Source: an uncultured Paraprevotella sp. (GTDB lineage: Bacteria > Bacteroidota > Bacteroidia > Bacteroidales > Bacteroidaceae). From it: DNA of 64,000 nucleotides. Where the stretch lies: positions 62,001 to 126,000 of the forward strand of contig CALUIS010000001.1 of assembly GCA_944320765.1 (NCBI GenBank), given 5' to 3'. A model generated the notes under the pieces. The model was not told the DNA's origin and ran no database searches. It saw only the letters and a list, made by a program, of their open reading frames with translations. Both the position numbers and the translations under genes were made by a program. Below, one piece after another: positions 36,092-45,755 of the stretch (position 1 is its first letter; every line of letters begins with the position of its first letter).

Positions 36092-38437
36092 TTAAAATCT
36101 CAATTGCGCGGTGAATTCCACGGTGAACGGGCGGATGTAGCTGCCGGCCATCACGTGTCCCGCATACTGTCCGGCATCTTCCTTCCCGATGAGTTCCGCC
36201 CCGGCGATGCTGCCTTTCGCTCCGGTCTGGTTCAGGAAGTTGACCACCGTGCAGCCCAGGGCCAGTTTCTTGTTGACTTGCCAGTTCACGCCGCCGAAGG
36301 TCTCCCACCGCCCGTTGAAGTAATAGGCGTCGTTGATGTTGGCGTAGGTCTTGCTGAAGTAGCGGAAGCTGGTCCAGATTTTCAGGTCCTTCGTAATCAT
36401 GTAGCTCGGGTCGATTTCCACGATGACCTGCGGGATTTCGGCCACGATGTTGCCCGTGGCGTTGATTTGTCCCACGTAACCGTCGGGGAACGTCACCGAG
36501 GTCTCGTATTTCTTATAGGTAGGCTTCTGGTAGGTGAACAGGAAGTGCAGGTCGAAGCCCTTGAACGGCGTGGCCACCACGTCCGTGGTCCAGCCTAATG
36601 TCTTGATGTCGTAGGTCAGCGGGGCCGCCATGATTTGGTTCACGCCGTTCACGGCATGTTGCAGGTTCAGCGTGGAGTTGTTGTTGGTCTTCGAGATGTA
36701 GGAGAACAGGGAGGTCAGGCTCAGCCAGCTGTTGTTGTAGTAGATGCCCGCACGTCCCAGGGGGACGGAGATCTTGTCGGTGTTCGGCGTGGTGGCCGGG
36801 GCGAAGTTCTCGATGCGCGGATGCTGGGTGATGTAGGTGAAGTCGCCCGTCAGGCCGAAGCCTGTGGTCAGCTTGTAGGTGGCCGCCGCGCTCAGCGCGT
36901 AGTTGAACCAGTCGTATTCGATGGGGGCGGGGGCGATTTTCACGCCGTCCGGGCTGGTCGCGCCCAGGTGGTAGTCGGCGAAGCGTCCCACGAAGTTGCC
37001 GTCGGCATCCTTCACCGCCAGGTTCTCGCCGCGCAGGGCCTGCCATTCCAGCCGTGCGCCGTAGTAGAGGTTGAACTTGTCCGTGATGTCCCAGTCGTGG
37101 GTGAAGTAGGCCGCGAGCTTGTTCTCATGCCCCTTGTAGTATTCGGAAGCGTTCTTGTTGAAGTCGTAATAATAGCCGTTGGAATGATACGTGCGGTCGG
37201 CGTAGGCCGCATAGTCCGCGTTGTACAGGCGCACCGGATAGCTGCCGTCCGTGGGGACGGACTGGTCGTACATCGTGGTGTTCGAGGTATAGTCCACATC
37301 GTAGTACCACTCGTTCACGCCCAGGCGCCACGTCCCGTTCTTCACCTTGCGCGACAGTTCGGTGGTGAACATGAACTCGTCGATGAATCCCCGGTTCAGG
37401 CACGACATGCGGCTTTGCACGTACTCTCCCCCGTAGGGCTTCATGCTGCCGTCCTCGGCTTCGTACAGGTAATTGATGCCGGCCTCGTTCCGGTCGAGCG
37501 ACATCGGGGTCTGGTACACCAGCGAGCCCATGGCGTGGTCGTACTTCGCGATGGCTTTCCACTGCAGGCCGTTGTCCCATTTGTAATCGTTCATCAGGGT
37601 CACCTCGCTCCCTTTGTTGAGGGAGGCGTCATAGAGGTTGGTCTTGTGTATCTCTCCGGTGCGCATGTCGCGGTATATCATCTCGTTGTCCACGGGAAGG
37701 TACGACGTGGTACCCAGGGCGAACTTCCCGAACTCCTTCACGCTCCCGTCGCCCACGTAGACGAACGGGGCCGACTGCGTGGCGTAGTTGTACACCGGAT
37801 GGCTGTTGCTGTAGTGGTACATGGCCGTGAACTCGCCCCGGTCTCCGCCATAGCGTTTGGTCAGGGCGAACTTGTAGATTTGCGTGCGGTCCTGGAAGGG
37901 GGTGGACTTGATTTTGAACGTTCCCGGGTCGAAGTCCTGGTAGAGGCTGCCGCTGTACGACCAGCCTTTGGCGATACCCCCGTTCAGGTTCAGCGACATC
38001 TCCTGCATGCCGAAGTGGTTGGCCTTGTAGTTCAGGGTGCCGTGGAAGCCGTCCCGTCCCAGCTGCGTGAACGAGTTGACGGCATAGCCGATGTTGCCGG
38101 TGGTGATGGCCGTTTCCGAAATCTTGAGAAGGCCCACGTGGCTCAGGCTGGCGTCGGCCCGCCAGAGCGAGTTCACGCTGTGGGGGTTCGTGGCGTAGGT
38201 CACGGGAATCCCGTTTTCCAGCACGTTGACGTCGGCGGACGGAAGCCCGATTTGGATTTCGCGCGGCCCGTTGGCGCTGGCCGCGTTCAGCATCACGTTG
38301 CGGTTTCCTTCTTCCTTCGAGGACTCGTTTTCGGCAGTCTTCCCCTCCTGGGCATACCCGTTCATACATACGGATGCGAACGCCGCTATCGCCACGCCCG
38401 TCCGGTAAGATAAGATTTGTCTTTTCACTGCTCTCAT
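36092..38437 (-). CDS. Outer-membrane TonB-receptor-like barrel of the fructan locus
   Basis: 781 residues from the ATG at 38437, 48 bases after the -7 box; further upstream ATGs are excluded by it. Signal peptide MRAVKRQILSYRTGVAIAAF..NGYAQ. The N-terminal region around 60-140 (REIQIGLPSADVNVLENGIPVTYATNPHSVN) looks plug-like but short, without a clear SusC-type carboxypeptidase-like domain. The rest alternates aromatic-ended strands, ending in FTVEFTAQLRF with a terminal Phe, typical of outer-membrane barrels. No SusD-like gene accompanies it. Probably imports fructo-oligosaccharides or sucrose. First gene of the operon. Confidence 0.75.
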   Translation of the reverse strand: MRAVKRQILSYRTGVAIAAFASVCMNGYAQEGKTAENESSKEEGNRNVMLNAASANGPREIQIGLPSADVNVLENGIPVTYATNPHSVNSLWRADASLSHVGLLKISETAITTGNIGYAVNSFTQLGRDGFHGTLNYKANHFGMQEMSLNLNGGIAKGWSYSGSLYQDFDPGTFKIKSTPFQDRTQIYKFALTKRYGGDRGEFTAMYHYSNSHPVYNYATQSAPFVYVGDGSVKEFGKFALGTTSYLPVDNEMIYRDMRTGEIHKTNLYDASLNKGSEVTLMNDYKWDNGLQWKAIAKYDHAMGSLVYQTPMSLDRNEAGINYLYEAEDGSMKPYGGEYVQSRMSCLNRGFIDEFMFTTELSRKVKNGTWRLGVNEWYYDVDYTSNTTMYDQSVPTDGSYPVRLYNADYAAYADRTYHSNGYYYDFNKNASEYYKGHENKLAAYFTHDWDITDKFNLYYGARLEWQALRGENLAVKDADGNFVGRFADYHLGATSPDGVKIAPAPIEYDWFNYALSAAATYKLTTGFGLTGDFTYITQHPRIENFAPATTPNTDKISVPLGRAGIYYNNSWLSLTSLFSYISKTNNNSTLNLQHAVNGVNQIMAAPLTYDIKTLGWTTDVVATPFKGFDLHFLFTYQKPTYKKYETSVTFPDGYVGQINATGNIVAEIPQVIVEIDPSYMITKDLKIWTSFRYFSKTYANINDAYYFNGRWETFGGVNWQVNKKLALGCTVVNFLNQTGAKGSIAGAELIGKEDAGQYAGHVMAGSYIRPFTVEFTAQLRF

Positions 38438-38484
38438 GGCATTAACCTTTTGATTTGTGTAAGCGTTTGGATTTGTTTTCGCCG

Positions 38485-38492
38485 CAAATATA
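38485..38492 (-). promoter_or_regulatory. -7 box of the fructan operon
   Basis: TATATTTG on the minus strand with no -33 TTG at normal spacing. That fits an activator-dependent promoter under the HTCS. Confidence 0.55.
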
Positions 38493-38634
38493 GGCAGGAC
38501 GGTTTCCGGCGGCGTGAAGATTTGTTTCATCTTCCGCCAAAAATGTTTCGGTGCAACATATTTGGCAGAAAATGCAACAGGGTTGCGCCCGCCTCCGGCA
38601 ACGGGGGCGGATTTCTCCGGCGGATTCCGCACAC

Positions 38635-39238
38635 GGGTTGCCGGAACGGCGGGAATTTTGTGGAGAGAATCCCCGGCGGCATCGGTGTCGGATTGTCACA
38701 AAAGCCCCGGGATTCCTTGTCAAAAAGAAAGGAATTCCAGGTTTTCCCGCATTCCCGTGGCGGACGGAAAGCCGCAGATAGAGCTTGAACTGTTAAAAAA
38801 CGGGCGGGAGAAATGCTCGTATGGAACATTTCTCCGCTTCGCCGCGCCTTTTCATGCGGCAAAAATGGAATTTCTTTGCTGAAAGAAATTTCTTTCTTGC
38901 CGCAAAGATGAAAATTTCTTGCCGCAAAGACGTTTCCGGGAATGTGGGAAGCGGGGAAAAACGGGGTTTCGGGCAGCCTTTCCGTTCTAATTGGAAGCTG
39001 TCCGCGTACAAAAAACGTCTGTCACTTTGCAAGCCTTTCCCCCCGCCGGGCTGACCCGGGTGCGGAGGCTGGCCGCACAACGTTCCGCCCCAGACGGAAA
39101 AGTGTCGCGGAAACGGGCTTTCCGCCTTCATCCTGCATTTCCGAAAGCCCGCGAGGTTCGCGTGTTTCCGTCCGCGCCCGTCCCCGCACCCGTCCGCGCG
39201 ATTCTCGCGGGGGCGGGTTTGACGTTTTGACAAAATGA
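38635..39238 (+). repeat. 0.6-kb noncoding interspersed repeat, copy B
   Basis: Homologue of 2985-3597 in the same orientation, about 80% identical in the best-aligned 234 bases without a gap. It retains the TTTCTTT-GCTG-AAAGAAA hairpin, the doubled CTTGCCGCAAAG, TTCTAATTGGAAGCT, the CGCGCGATTCTCGCGG hairpin and the closing GACGTTTTGACAAAATG. As in copy A, the 5' end faces a divergent minus-strand gene about 0.2 kb away. The 38438-39240 gap has no credible gene. Confidence 0.85.
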
Positions 39239-39261
39239 CTATTTATGGGGTGATGGAAAAA

Positions 39262-39291
39262 AGGGCGTAGCAATTCGTCTTGCTACACCCT
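39262..39291 (-). terminator. Terminator of SDR gene
   Basis: 12-bp stem AGGGCGTAGCAA/TTGCTACACCCT with one mismatch; A/T-rich flanks. Confidence 0.8.
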
Positions 39292-39333
39292 CTCTTTTTG
39301 TTATGGAGGTTTCCGGAAAAAACCGGAGACTCC

Positions 39334-40143
39334 TTATTTCGGCTGCTTGCCGATGTAGGCCAGGATGCCGCCGTCCACGTACACCACTTGTCCGTTGACG
39401 AAGTTGGAGGCGTCCGAAGCCAGGAACACGGCCGTGCCTTGCAAGTCTTCCGGAGTGCCCCAGCGCGCGGCCGGAGTCTTGGCCACGATGAAGCTGTCGA
39501 ACGGGTGGCGGCTGCCGTCCGGCTGGCGTTCGCGGAGCGGGGCGGTCTGCGGCGTGGCGATGTAGCCCGGGCCGATACCGTTGCACTGGATGTTGTATTC
39601 GCCGTATTCCGAGCAGATGTTGCGCGTCAGCATCTTCAGTCCGCCCTTGGCGGCGGCGTAGGCCGACACGGTCTCGCGGCCCAGTTCGGACATCATGGAG
39701 CAGATGTTGATGATCTTGCCGTGTCCCTTCTTGATCATGCCGGGGATGACGGCCTTCGACACGATGAACGGCGCGTTCAAGTCCACGTCGATGACCTGGC
39801 GGAACTCGGCGGCTGTCATCTCGGTCATGGGGATGCGCCTGATGATGCCGGCATTGTTCACGAGGATGTCAATCGTGCCGACTTCCTTCTCCACTTGGGC
39901 GATGAGGGCGTTCACGGCCTCTTCGTTGGTCACGTCGCACACGTAGCCGTGGGCTTCGATGCCAAGTTCCTTATAGGAAGCCAAGCCCTTGTCCACCAGT
40001 TCCTGCTTGATGTCGTTGAACACGATGGTGGCACCGCTGCGGGCAAAAGCCGTGGCAATGGCGAAACCGATACCGTAAGAAGCTCCCGTAACCAGGGCGA
40101 CCTTACCTTCCAAGGAGAAATTCTGCAAAAAGTTCTTTTCCAT
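39334..40143 (-). CDS. SDR oxidoreductase, gluconate 5-dehydrogenase / KduD-like
   Basis: 269 residues. Short-chain dehydrogenase: TGASYGIGFAIA cofactor loop, NNAGII, catalytic Ser in NICSMMSELG, YAAAK with Tyr and Lys, and the C-terminal NGQVVYVDGGILAYIG. The MEKNFLQNFSLEGKVALVTG start is typical of proteins annotated gluconate 5-dehydrogenase in Bacteroides; 2-deoxy-D-gluconate 3-dehydrogenase (KduD) is the alternative. Transcribed alone between its -7 box and a terminator. Confidence 0.85.
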   Translation of the reverse strand: MEKNFLQNFSLEGKVALVTGASYGIGFAIATAFARSGATIVFNDIKQELVDKGLASYKELGIEAHGYVCDVTNEEAVNALIAQVEKEVGTIDILVNNAGIIRRIPMTEMTAAEFRQVIDVDLNAPFIVSKAVIPGMIKKGHGKIINICSMMSELGRETVSAYAAAKGGLKMLTRNICSEYGEYNIQCNGIGPGYIATPQTAPLRERQPDGSRHPFDSFIVAKTPAARWGTPEDLQGTAVFLASDASNFVNGQVVYVDGGILAYIGKQPK

Positions 40144-40177
40144 GTCTCTAAGATTTAAAATGCGTTTTCCTTTCCGG

Positions 40178-40185
40178 CAAAGTTA
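40178..40185 (-). promoter_or_regulatory. -7 box of SDR gene
   Basis: TAACTTTG on the minus strand, 35 bases before the ATG; a TTG lies 24 bases further up. Confidence 0.5.
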
Positions 40186-40248
40186 GGAAAAGTAACTGAC
40201 ATACGCACACAATCCGGCGAGAATCTTTATGCCTGTCCGCGATTTGTC

Positions 40249-41433
40249 TCACAGTCGGTGCTTGTACAGCGTGGCGAGCGATTTCTGGTACTGGCACTCC
40301 AGTTCCGTGCAGGCCTGCAGGTTGCGGTAAATCTGGTCGGCCTCCACGAAATAGTCCGTCACCGACATCTCCCCGCCCTTGACGCTTTCTCCTAACAGGT
40401 CGAGGGTCTGTAGCATCAGTGTCCGGTCATAGACGGAGAGGGCCTTGCGCAACTGCTGCATCTCGTTGAATCCGGCGTGCAGGGCGGCTTCCGCCTGCAG
40501 GCGCAGGTCTTCGGCGGTGAGTTGTGCGCCGACGGACCGGGCCTGGGCCATCTTTACCTGCCGCCGGTTGGAGAACAGGGGAATGGAGCCGCCCACGAGG
40601 AAGCCGTGTTCCTTGCTGTCTTCGCCCGTGTTCCGGCGGTAGCCGACTTCCAGCTTGGGCAGCCAGTTGTGGCGGCTGACGGCGAGGGCGCGTCCGGCGG
40701 CGCGGGTTTCCGCCTCGGCGGCTTGCAGGGCGGCATCTCCAGCCAATGCCTCATTGCGGAGGGTCTCGAAATCGTCGGTGGCCGGGGCGGCGGGGTATTC
40801 CCGCTCGTCGAACGTGAGCGGCAGGTTCCCGTTCAGGGCCAGAAGCGACTGTAGGGCCGTGCGGTGCGCCGCGTGGTTCTGTAGCACCTCGGTTTGTATG
40901 CTCATGCGTTCCATCTTGATTTTGTTCACGTCGATGAGGGTGGCGTCGCCCGCCTTCAGCCGTTCCTCGAAGAGAGAGAGCAGCTCCTCAGCGTTTTCCA
41001 TACGCCGGTCCAGCAGGTCTTGCTGGCGGTTCAGGCGGATGAGGTCCAGGCAAAGGTTCTTGGCCTGGAGCAGGATGTCGCGCCGTTGGGCTTCGGCACG
41101 CAAGTCCACGGCTTCCTTCCGCTCGCGTCCGGCACGGCCGCGCTGCCCGTACACCGTGGGGAAGTCGAACCCCTGTGAGACGACCAGCTCGGAGCCGGCC
41201 TGTCCGCTGACTCCCTTGCTGAAGAAGGAGCTGTATTCCACGCTGGGGTCTTCCAACCCGTTTTCGGCCTCGATGCCGGTCTTCTCGGCCGCGTCGGCCT
41301 GCCGTTGGGCCTGGAGGGCCTTGTTGTGCTGCGCCACGCTTTGCAGCACTTCGTCCACGCCCTGGGCCTGCAAGCGGGGCAGGCACAAGGTGCAGAGCGC
41401 TATGATGATGAGTTTTCTTTTCATTGCTTTCAT
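40249..41433 (-). CDS. TolC-family outer-membrane efflux protein (CusC/CzcC-like)
   Basis: 394 residues from the ATG at 41433, which overlaps the cusA-like stop as ATGA. Signal peptide with LIIIALCTLCLPRLQAQ. Long alpha-helical barrel sequence with the duplicated OEP pattern: GLEDPSVEYSSFFSKG then GYRRNTGEDSKEHGFLVGGSIPLFSNRRQ. It completes a tripartite pump with the upstream RND and adaptor genes. Confidence 0.88.
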   Translation of the reverse strand: MKAMKRKLIIIALCTLCLPRLQAQGVDEVLQSVAQHNKALQAQRQADAAEKTGIEAENGLEDPSVEYSSFFSKGVSGQAGSELVVSQGFDFPTVYGQRGRAGRERKEAVDLRAEAQRRDILLQAKNLCLDLIRLNRQQDLLDRRMENAEELLSLFEERLKAGDATLIDVNKIKMERMSIQTEVLQNHAAHRTALQSLLALNGNLPLTFDEREYPAAPATDDFETLRNEALAGDAALQAAEAETRAAGRALAVSRHNWLPKLEVGYRRNTGEDSKEHGFLVGGSIPLFSNRRQVKMAQARSVGAQLTAEDLRLQAEAALHAGFNEMQQLRKALSVYDRTLMLQTLDLLGESVKGGEMSVTDYFVEADQIYRNLQACTELECQYQKSLATLYKHRL

Positions 41434-44400
41434 TGTTTTTGCAGTTTGTCCTTGCGGTTCATCCATTCATAGATGATAGGAATGATGAACGCGTTCAGGA
41501 AAGTGGAGGTCAGCAGGCCGCCCAATATCACCTTGGCCATCGGACTCTGTATCTCGTTGCCCGGCAGGTCGCCGCGCAAGGCGAGCGGGATGAGGGCCAA
41601 GGCCGACGAGAGGGCCGTCATCAGGATGGGGTTCAGACGGTCGAGCGAACCCTGGAGGACGCACTCGCGCAACGTGAGTCCCTCCTCGCGCAGCGTGTTG
41701 TAGTGGCTGACGAGCAACATGCCGTTGCGGGTGGCGATGCCGAAGAGCGAGATGAAACCGATGATGGCCGGGATGCTGACTTCGCCGGTGGTGAGCAGCA
41801 GGGCGAACACGCCGCCGATGAGCGCCAGCGGAAGGTTGAGCAGGATGACGCCGCTCTGCGCCGCGTTGCGGAACTGCAGGTAGAGCAGCAGGAAGATGAC
41901 CACGATGCTGAGCGCGGAAGTCAGCAGCAGGACGCGGCTGGCCGAAGCCTCGCTCTCGAACTGCCCGCCGTATTCGATGTGATAGCCTTCGGGCAGGCTG
42001 ACCTCACTGTCTATCCGCCGGCGGATGTCGTCCACCACGCTGCGCATGTCGCGTCCGCTGGCGTTGGCCGAGACGACAATCTTGCGCTTCACGTTCTCGC
42101 GGTTGATGGTGTTCGGGCCGGTGGCCGACCGGATGTCGGCCACGTAGGAGAACGGGACCTTGTTGCCCGCCGCGTCGTCGATCATCAAGTCACGGATGTG
42201 GTCCATGGTGTTGCGGTGGGCCTCAGCCGAGCGCACCACGAGGTTGAACGAGCGGCCTTGCTCGTAGACTTGCGACACCGTCTCGCCCGCCATGTTCACC
42301 GTGACAAATTCATAGAACTGGGGCAGGGAGATGCCATACCGGGCCAGCATCTCGCGTTTGGGCGTGATTTTCAGTTCCGGCCGTTCGATTTGCTGCTCCA
42401 CGTTCAGGTCGGCCACGCCCTCCACATCGGCGATGGCGGCCTTGATTTGGTTGCCTATCTGGAACATCTTGTTCAGGTCGTCGCCGAAGAGTTTGATGGC
42501 GATGCCGGCCTGCGTGCCGCTCAGCATGGCGTCGATGCGGTGGCTGATGGGCTGGCCTATTTCGATGTTCGCCCCGCTGATGACCGACAGTTTGTGGCGC
42601 ACCTCGTCGAGCAACTCCGCGTGGCTGCGGTCCTTCAGCTCGAAGGGCGCCTCGATTTCCGACACGTTCACGCCCAGCGCGTGTTCGTCCAGCTCGGCGC
42701 GCCCCGTCTTGCGGGCCACGGTCTGGATTTCAGGGATGGAGAGCAGCAGTTCTTCGGCCTGCCGCCCGATTTTGTCCGACTCGTCCAGCGAAATGCCCGG
42801 CAGGGAGCTGATGTTGATGGTGAAAGAACCTTCGTTGAAGGAGGGCAGGAAGCTGCGGCCGAGGGTGAAGAAACAGCCCAGGGCCACGGCGAAGAGCGCG
42901 AGGGTGGTGCCCACGACGGCTTTCTTATGCGCCAAGGCCCACAGCAGCCCGTTGCGGTAGTGCATCTTCAGCCACACCGCCAGAAAGGCTTCGCGCGGCA
43001 GGCCGCCCGCCTTGGCCTTGTGCCCCAGCAGGTAGCTGCACAGCACCGGCGTCAGGGTCAGCGCCACGATGGTGGAGGCGAACAGCGAGACAATGAAGGC
43101 CACGCCCAGCGGCACGAGCATCCGTCCCTCCATGCCGCTCAGGAAGAAGAGGGGGATGAAGCTGACGATGATGATGAGCGTGGAGTTCAGGATGGGCATA
43201 CGCACTTCGCGGGAAGCGTTGAACACCACGTCGCGCACCCGCAGCCGTTGCGCCTCGGGCAACATGCGGTTCTCGCGCAAGTGTTTCCACACGTTCTCCA
43301 CGTCCACGATGGCATCGTCCACCAGCGAGCCGATGGCGATGGCCATGCCTCCGAGGCTCATGGTGTTGAGCGTCAGCCCCATGTAGTGGAGCACAAGGAT
43401 GGTGACGAGCAACGAGAGGGGGAGCGTCACCAGGGAGATGACCGTGGTGCGCACGTTGGCCAGGAAAAGGAACAGCACGATGACTACGAAGATGGCCCCT
43501 TCGAGCAACGAATCCTGCACGTTCTGGATGGAACTCTCGATGAAGCGCGACTGGCGGAACACGTCGGTGGAAACCTTCACGTCGGCCGGCAGGCTCTTCT
43601 GCAAGTCGTGCAAGGCGGTTTCCAGTTTACCGGTCAGCTCGATGGTGCCCGTGTTCGGCTGCTTGGTCACGGTGAGCAGCACGGCGGGCTTTCCTTTTTC
43701 GGACGCCAATCCGAGTTTGGGCTGCTGGCTGCCCACCTGCACATCGGCCACGTCGGCCAAGGTGACGGGCGCTCCGCCGACGGTCTTCACCACGGCGCGG
43801 CCCATCTGCCGCACGTCATCGGTGGAAAGCACGCCGCGCACGATGTATTCATTGCCGTACTGGTAGATGACACCGCCGTTGGCGTTCGTGTTCATGCCCC
43901 GCGCCGCGGCCATCACCTCGCCGAGCGTCACGCCGTAGTGCTTCATGCGCTCGGGATGAATCAGTACCTGATACTCCTTGATGTCGCCGCCCAGTACGGC
44001 CACCTGCGCCACGCCTCCCGTGGACAGCAGGCGCGGGCGGATGACCCAGTCGGCCAGCGTGCGGAGGTCGAGCATGGAGGTGCTGTCCGCCGTGAGTCCC
44101 ACGATAAGTACTTCACCCAGGATGGACGACTGCGGTCCCAGCGTGGGGTTGCCCACATTGTCGGGCAGGCTTTCGGCCACGGTGGCCAGTTTCTCCGACA
44201 CGATTTGCCGGGCCAGATAGATGTCGGTGTCCCAATCGAACTCCACCCACACCACGGAGAAGCCCGTGGTGGACGAAGAACGCACGCGGCGCACGCCGGT
44301 GGCCCCGTTGACGGCGGTCTCTATGGGGAACGTCACCAATTGCTCCACCTCTTCGGCCGCCATGCCCCCCGCTTCGGTCATGACGACCACCGTGGGAGCG

Positions 44401-44528
44401 TTCAGGTCGGGGAAGACGTCCACTTCCGTGTGGAACGTCTGGTAGAGCCCGCCCACCAGCAACAGGATGGACGCGATGAGGACGAGCAACCTGTTCTGCA
44501 AGGAAAAACGAATGATTTTGTTCAGCAT
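41430..44528 (-). CDS. Heavy-metal RND efflux pump (CusA/CzcA family)
   Basis: 1032 residues. Inner-membrane proton antiporter of the HME-RND family, expelling divalent or monovalent metal ions. Seen: the N-terminal helix MLNKIIRFSLQNRLLVL, DVFPDLNAPTV, the helix-4 motif GGMAIAIGSLVDDAIVDVENV with the proton-relay Asp pair, and a second half repeating the 12-helix layout (NLPLALIGGVFALLLT..FGIATRNGMLL). Metal specificity cannot be fixed from the motifs. It is followed by the TolC-type gene and preceded by the adaptor gene. Confidence 0.93.
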   Translation of the reverse strand: MLNKIIRFSLQNRLLVLIASILLLVGGLYQTFHTEVDVFPDLNAPTVVVMTEAGGMAAEEVEQLVTFPIETAVNGATGVRRVRSSSTTGFSVVWVEFDWDTDIYLARQIVSEKLATVAESLPDNVGNPTLGPQSSILGEVLIVGLTADSTSMLDLRTLADWVIRPRLLSTGGVAQVAVLGGDIKEYQVLIHPERMKHYGVTLGEVMAAARGMNTNANGGVIYQYGNEYIVRGVLSTDDVRQMGRAVVKTVGGAPVTLADVADVQVGSQQPKLGLASEKGKPAVLLTVTKQPNTGTIELTGKLETALHDLQKSLPADVKVSTDVFRQSRFIESSIQNVQDSLLEGAIFVVIVLFLFLANVRTTVISLVTLPLSLLVTILVLHYMGLTLNTMSLGGMAIAIGSLVDDAIVDVENVWKHLRENRMLPEAQRLRVRDVVFNASREVRMPILNSTLIIIVSFIPLFFLSGMEGRMLVPLGVAFIVSLFASTIVALTLTPVLCSYLLGHKAKAGGLPREAFLAVWLKMHYRNGLLWALAHKKAVVGTTLALFAVALGCFFTLGRSFLPSFNEGSFTINISSLPGISLDESDKIGRQAEELLLSIPEIQTVARKTGRAELDEHALGVNVSEIEAPFELKDRSHAELLDEVRHKLSVISGANIEIGQPISHRIDAMLSGTQAGIAIKLFGDDLNKMFQIGNQIKAAIADVEGVADLNVEQQIERPELKITPKREMLARYGISLPQFYEFVTVNMAGETVSQVYEQGRSFNLVVRSAEAHRNTMDHIRDLMIDDAAGNKVPFSYVADIRSATGPNTINRENVKRKIVVSANASGRDMRSVVDDIRRRIDSEVSLPEGYHIEYGGQFESEASASRVLLLTSALSIVVIFLLLYLQFRNAAQSGVILLNLPLALIGGVFALLLTTGEVSIPAIIGFISLFGIATRNGMLLVSHYNTLREEGLTLRECVLQGSLDRLNPILMTALSSALALIPLALRGDLPGNEIQSPMAKVILGGLLTSTFLNAFIIPIIYEWMNRKDKLQKQ

Positions 44529-44546
44529 GGTCGTTTCCTCCTTCCG

Positions 44547-45704
44547 TTAATGGGAATGCGTATGGGCCGGGATGGCATTCGAGGCCGAAGCCAGCTTCAC
44601 GTGCATCGCCCCCCGGGTCACCACGCGGTCGCCCGCCTTCAGTCCCGCGAGGATTTCCACACGCAGGCCGTCGTCCGCGCCGATGCGCACCTCTTGTTTG
44701 CGATAGACTTCCTTGTCTTCCTGCAAATAGACGAAGTACATGCCTTGTTCCTCGGTCAGGGCGGAAAGAGGCAGGGTCAGCACATCCTTCCGCTCGGCAC
44801 CCAGTAGAGAAACCTCGACCAAAGCACCCGGCACGATATCCCCGGCGTTGTCGAATTCAAAGGTGACGGGGATGTAATAGGAAGCGTCATCCGAAGCCTT
44901 CCCGTAGGAGAGGATGCGCCCGCGGAGCGAGTCCACGGAATAGACGGCATCGTCATACGGGGTCTTGAAACGGGCCGAACGGATTTGTCCCAGGAAACCG
45001 TAATGGCGTTCCGACACGTCGGCCCGCAGCTGTAGCTTCCGGTTTTGGGTCAGGGTGGCCAGAGGTTGTCCCGTGCTGACGTAATCGCCTTCCTTGACGG
45101 CCACGTTCTTCACGAACCCGCCCGCGGGAGCCGCCACGGCCACGCCTTTCCGCACATGTCCGGGGTCGAGGGCCTCGTAGGCTACTTGTGCGTCCTCATA
45201 GGCCGCTTTCAGGGCTTGCAGGTCCTTGCGGCTGACAATCTGCTTTTCGGCCAAGGGAAGGGCGCGTTCGTATTCCGCCTTGGCGTTCTGGTAGGCGATA
45301 TAGGCCCGTTCCACGGGGTCTCCGCCTTCCAAATTGTCAGAGGAGAGGTGGAACAAGGTTGTCCCCCGTCCCACGGCCATGCCCGGTGCCAGGGTACGGG
45401 CGAAGCGCACCACGCCGGGGGCTGAGGCCACGACGGTAGTTTCCTCGCCTTGTGCGGCCAGAATCTGCCCGCTGGTCTGTAGGATCTGGTAAAACTTACC
45501 GGGCTTTACGGCTTCAACGGCGATGCCGGCGGCCTTGGCCTTTTCGGCGGAGAGAATGATTTCATCGGGATGATGGTCGTGTCCTTCTTTTCCGGCGGCC
45601 AGTTCCGCCTCATGGTCATGCCCTTCCTCGCCATGTTCATGGTTGTGACAGGCGCACAGCACGGATACGGCCAATGCGCCCATCAAGAAATATCTTTTCT
45701 TCAT
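44547..45704 (-). CDS. RND periplasmic adaptor lipoprotein with His-rich N-terminus
   Basis: 385 residues. Lipobox VLCAC followed at once by HNHEHGEEGHDHE and GHDHHPDE, a likely metal-capturing segment; the C-terminus also ends HTHSH. The membrane-fusion fold is visible: the SGQILAAQGEETTVVASAPGVV lipoyl half, a helical hairpin around 135-170, and GGFVKNVAVKEGDYVSTGQPLATL. Links the RND pump to the outer-membrane channel. It lies 18 bases before the pump gene. Confidence 0.92.
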   Translation of the reverse strand: MKKRYFLMGALAVSVLCACHNHEHGEEGHDHEAELAAGKEGHDHHPDEIILSAEKAKAAGIAVEAVKPGKFYQILQTSGQILAAQGEETTVVASAPGVVRFARTLAPGMAVGRGTTLFHLSSDNLEGGDPVERAYIAYQNAKAEYERALPLAEKQIVSRKDLQALKAAYEDAQVAYEALDPGHVRKGVAVAAPAGGFVKNVAVKEGDYVSTGQPLATLTQNRKLQLRADVSERHYGFLGQIRSARFKTPYDDAVYSVDSLRGRILSYGKASDDASYYIPVTFEFDNAGDIVPGALVEVSLLGAERKDVLTLPLSALTEEQGMYFVYLQEDKEVYRKQEVRIGADDGLRVEILAGLKAGDRVVTRGAMHVKLASASNAIPAHTHSH

Positions 45705-45755
45705 AGGTGTCTGATGTTGATAAATGTGATGGGATAATTCTGTTCTTCGTTAGTG

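Noticed and set aside
41424..44807. A 1127-codon plus-strand frame opposite the RND pump gene
   Set aside because: Antisense shadow of a clearly recognised CusA/CzcA protein; His/Gly/Arg-rich composition without structure.
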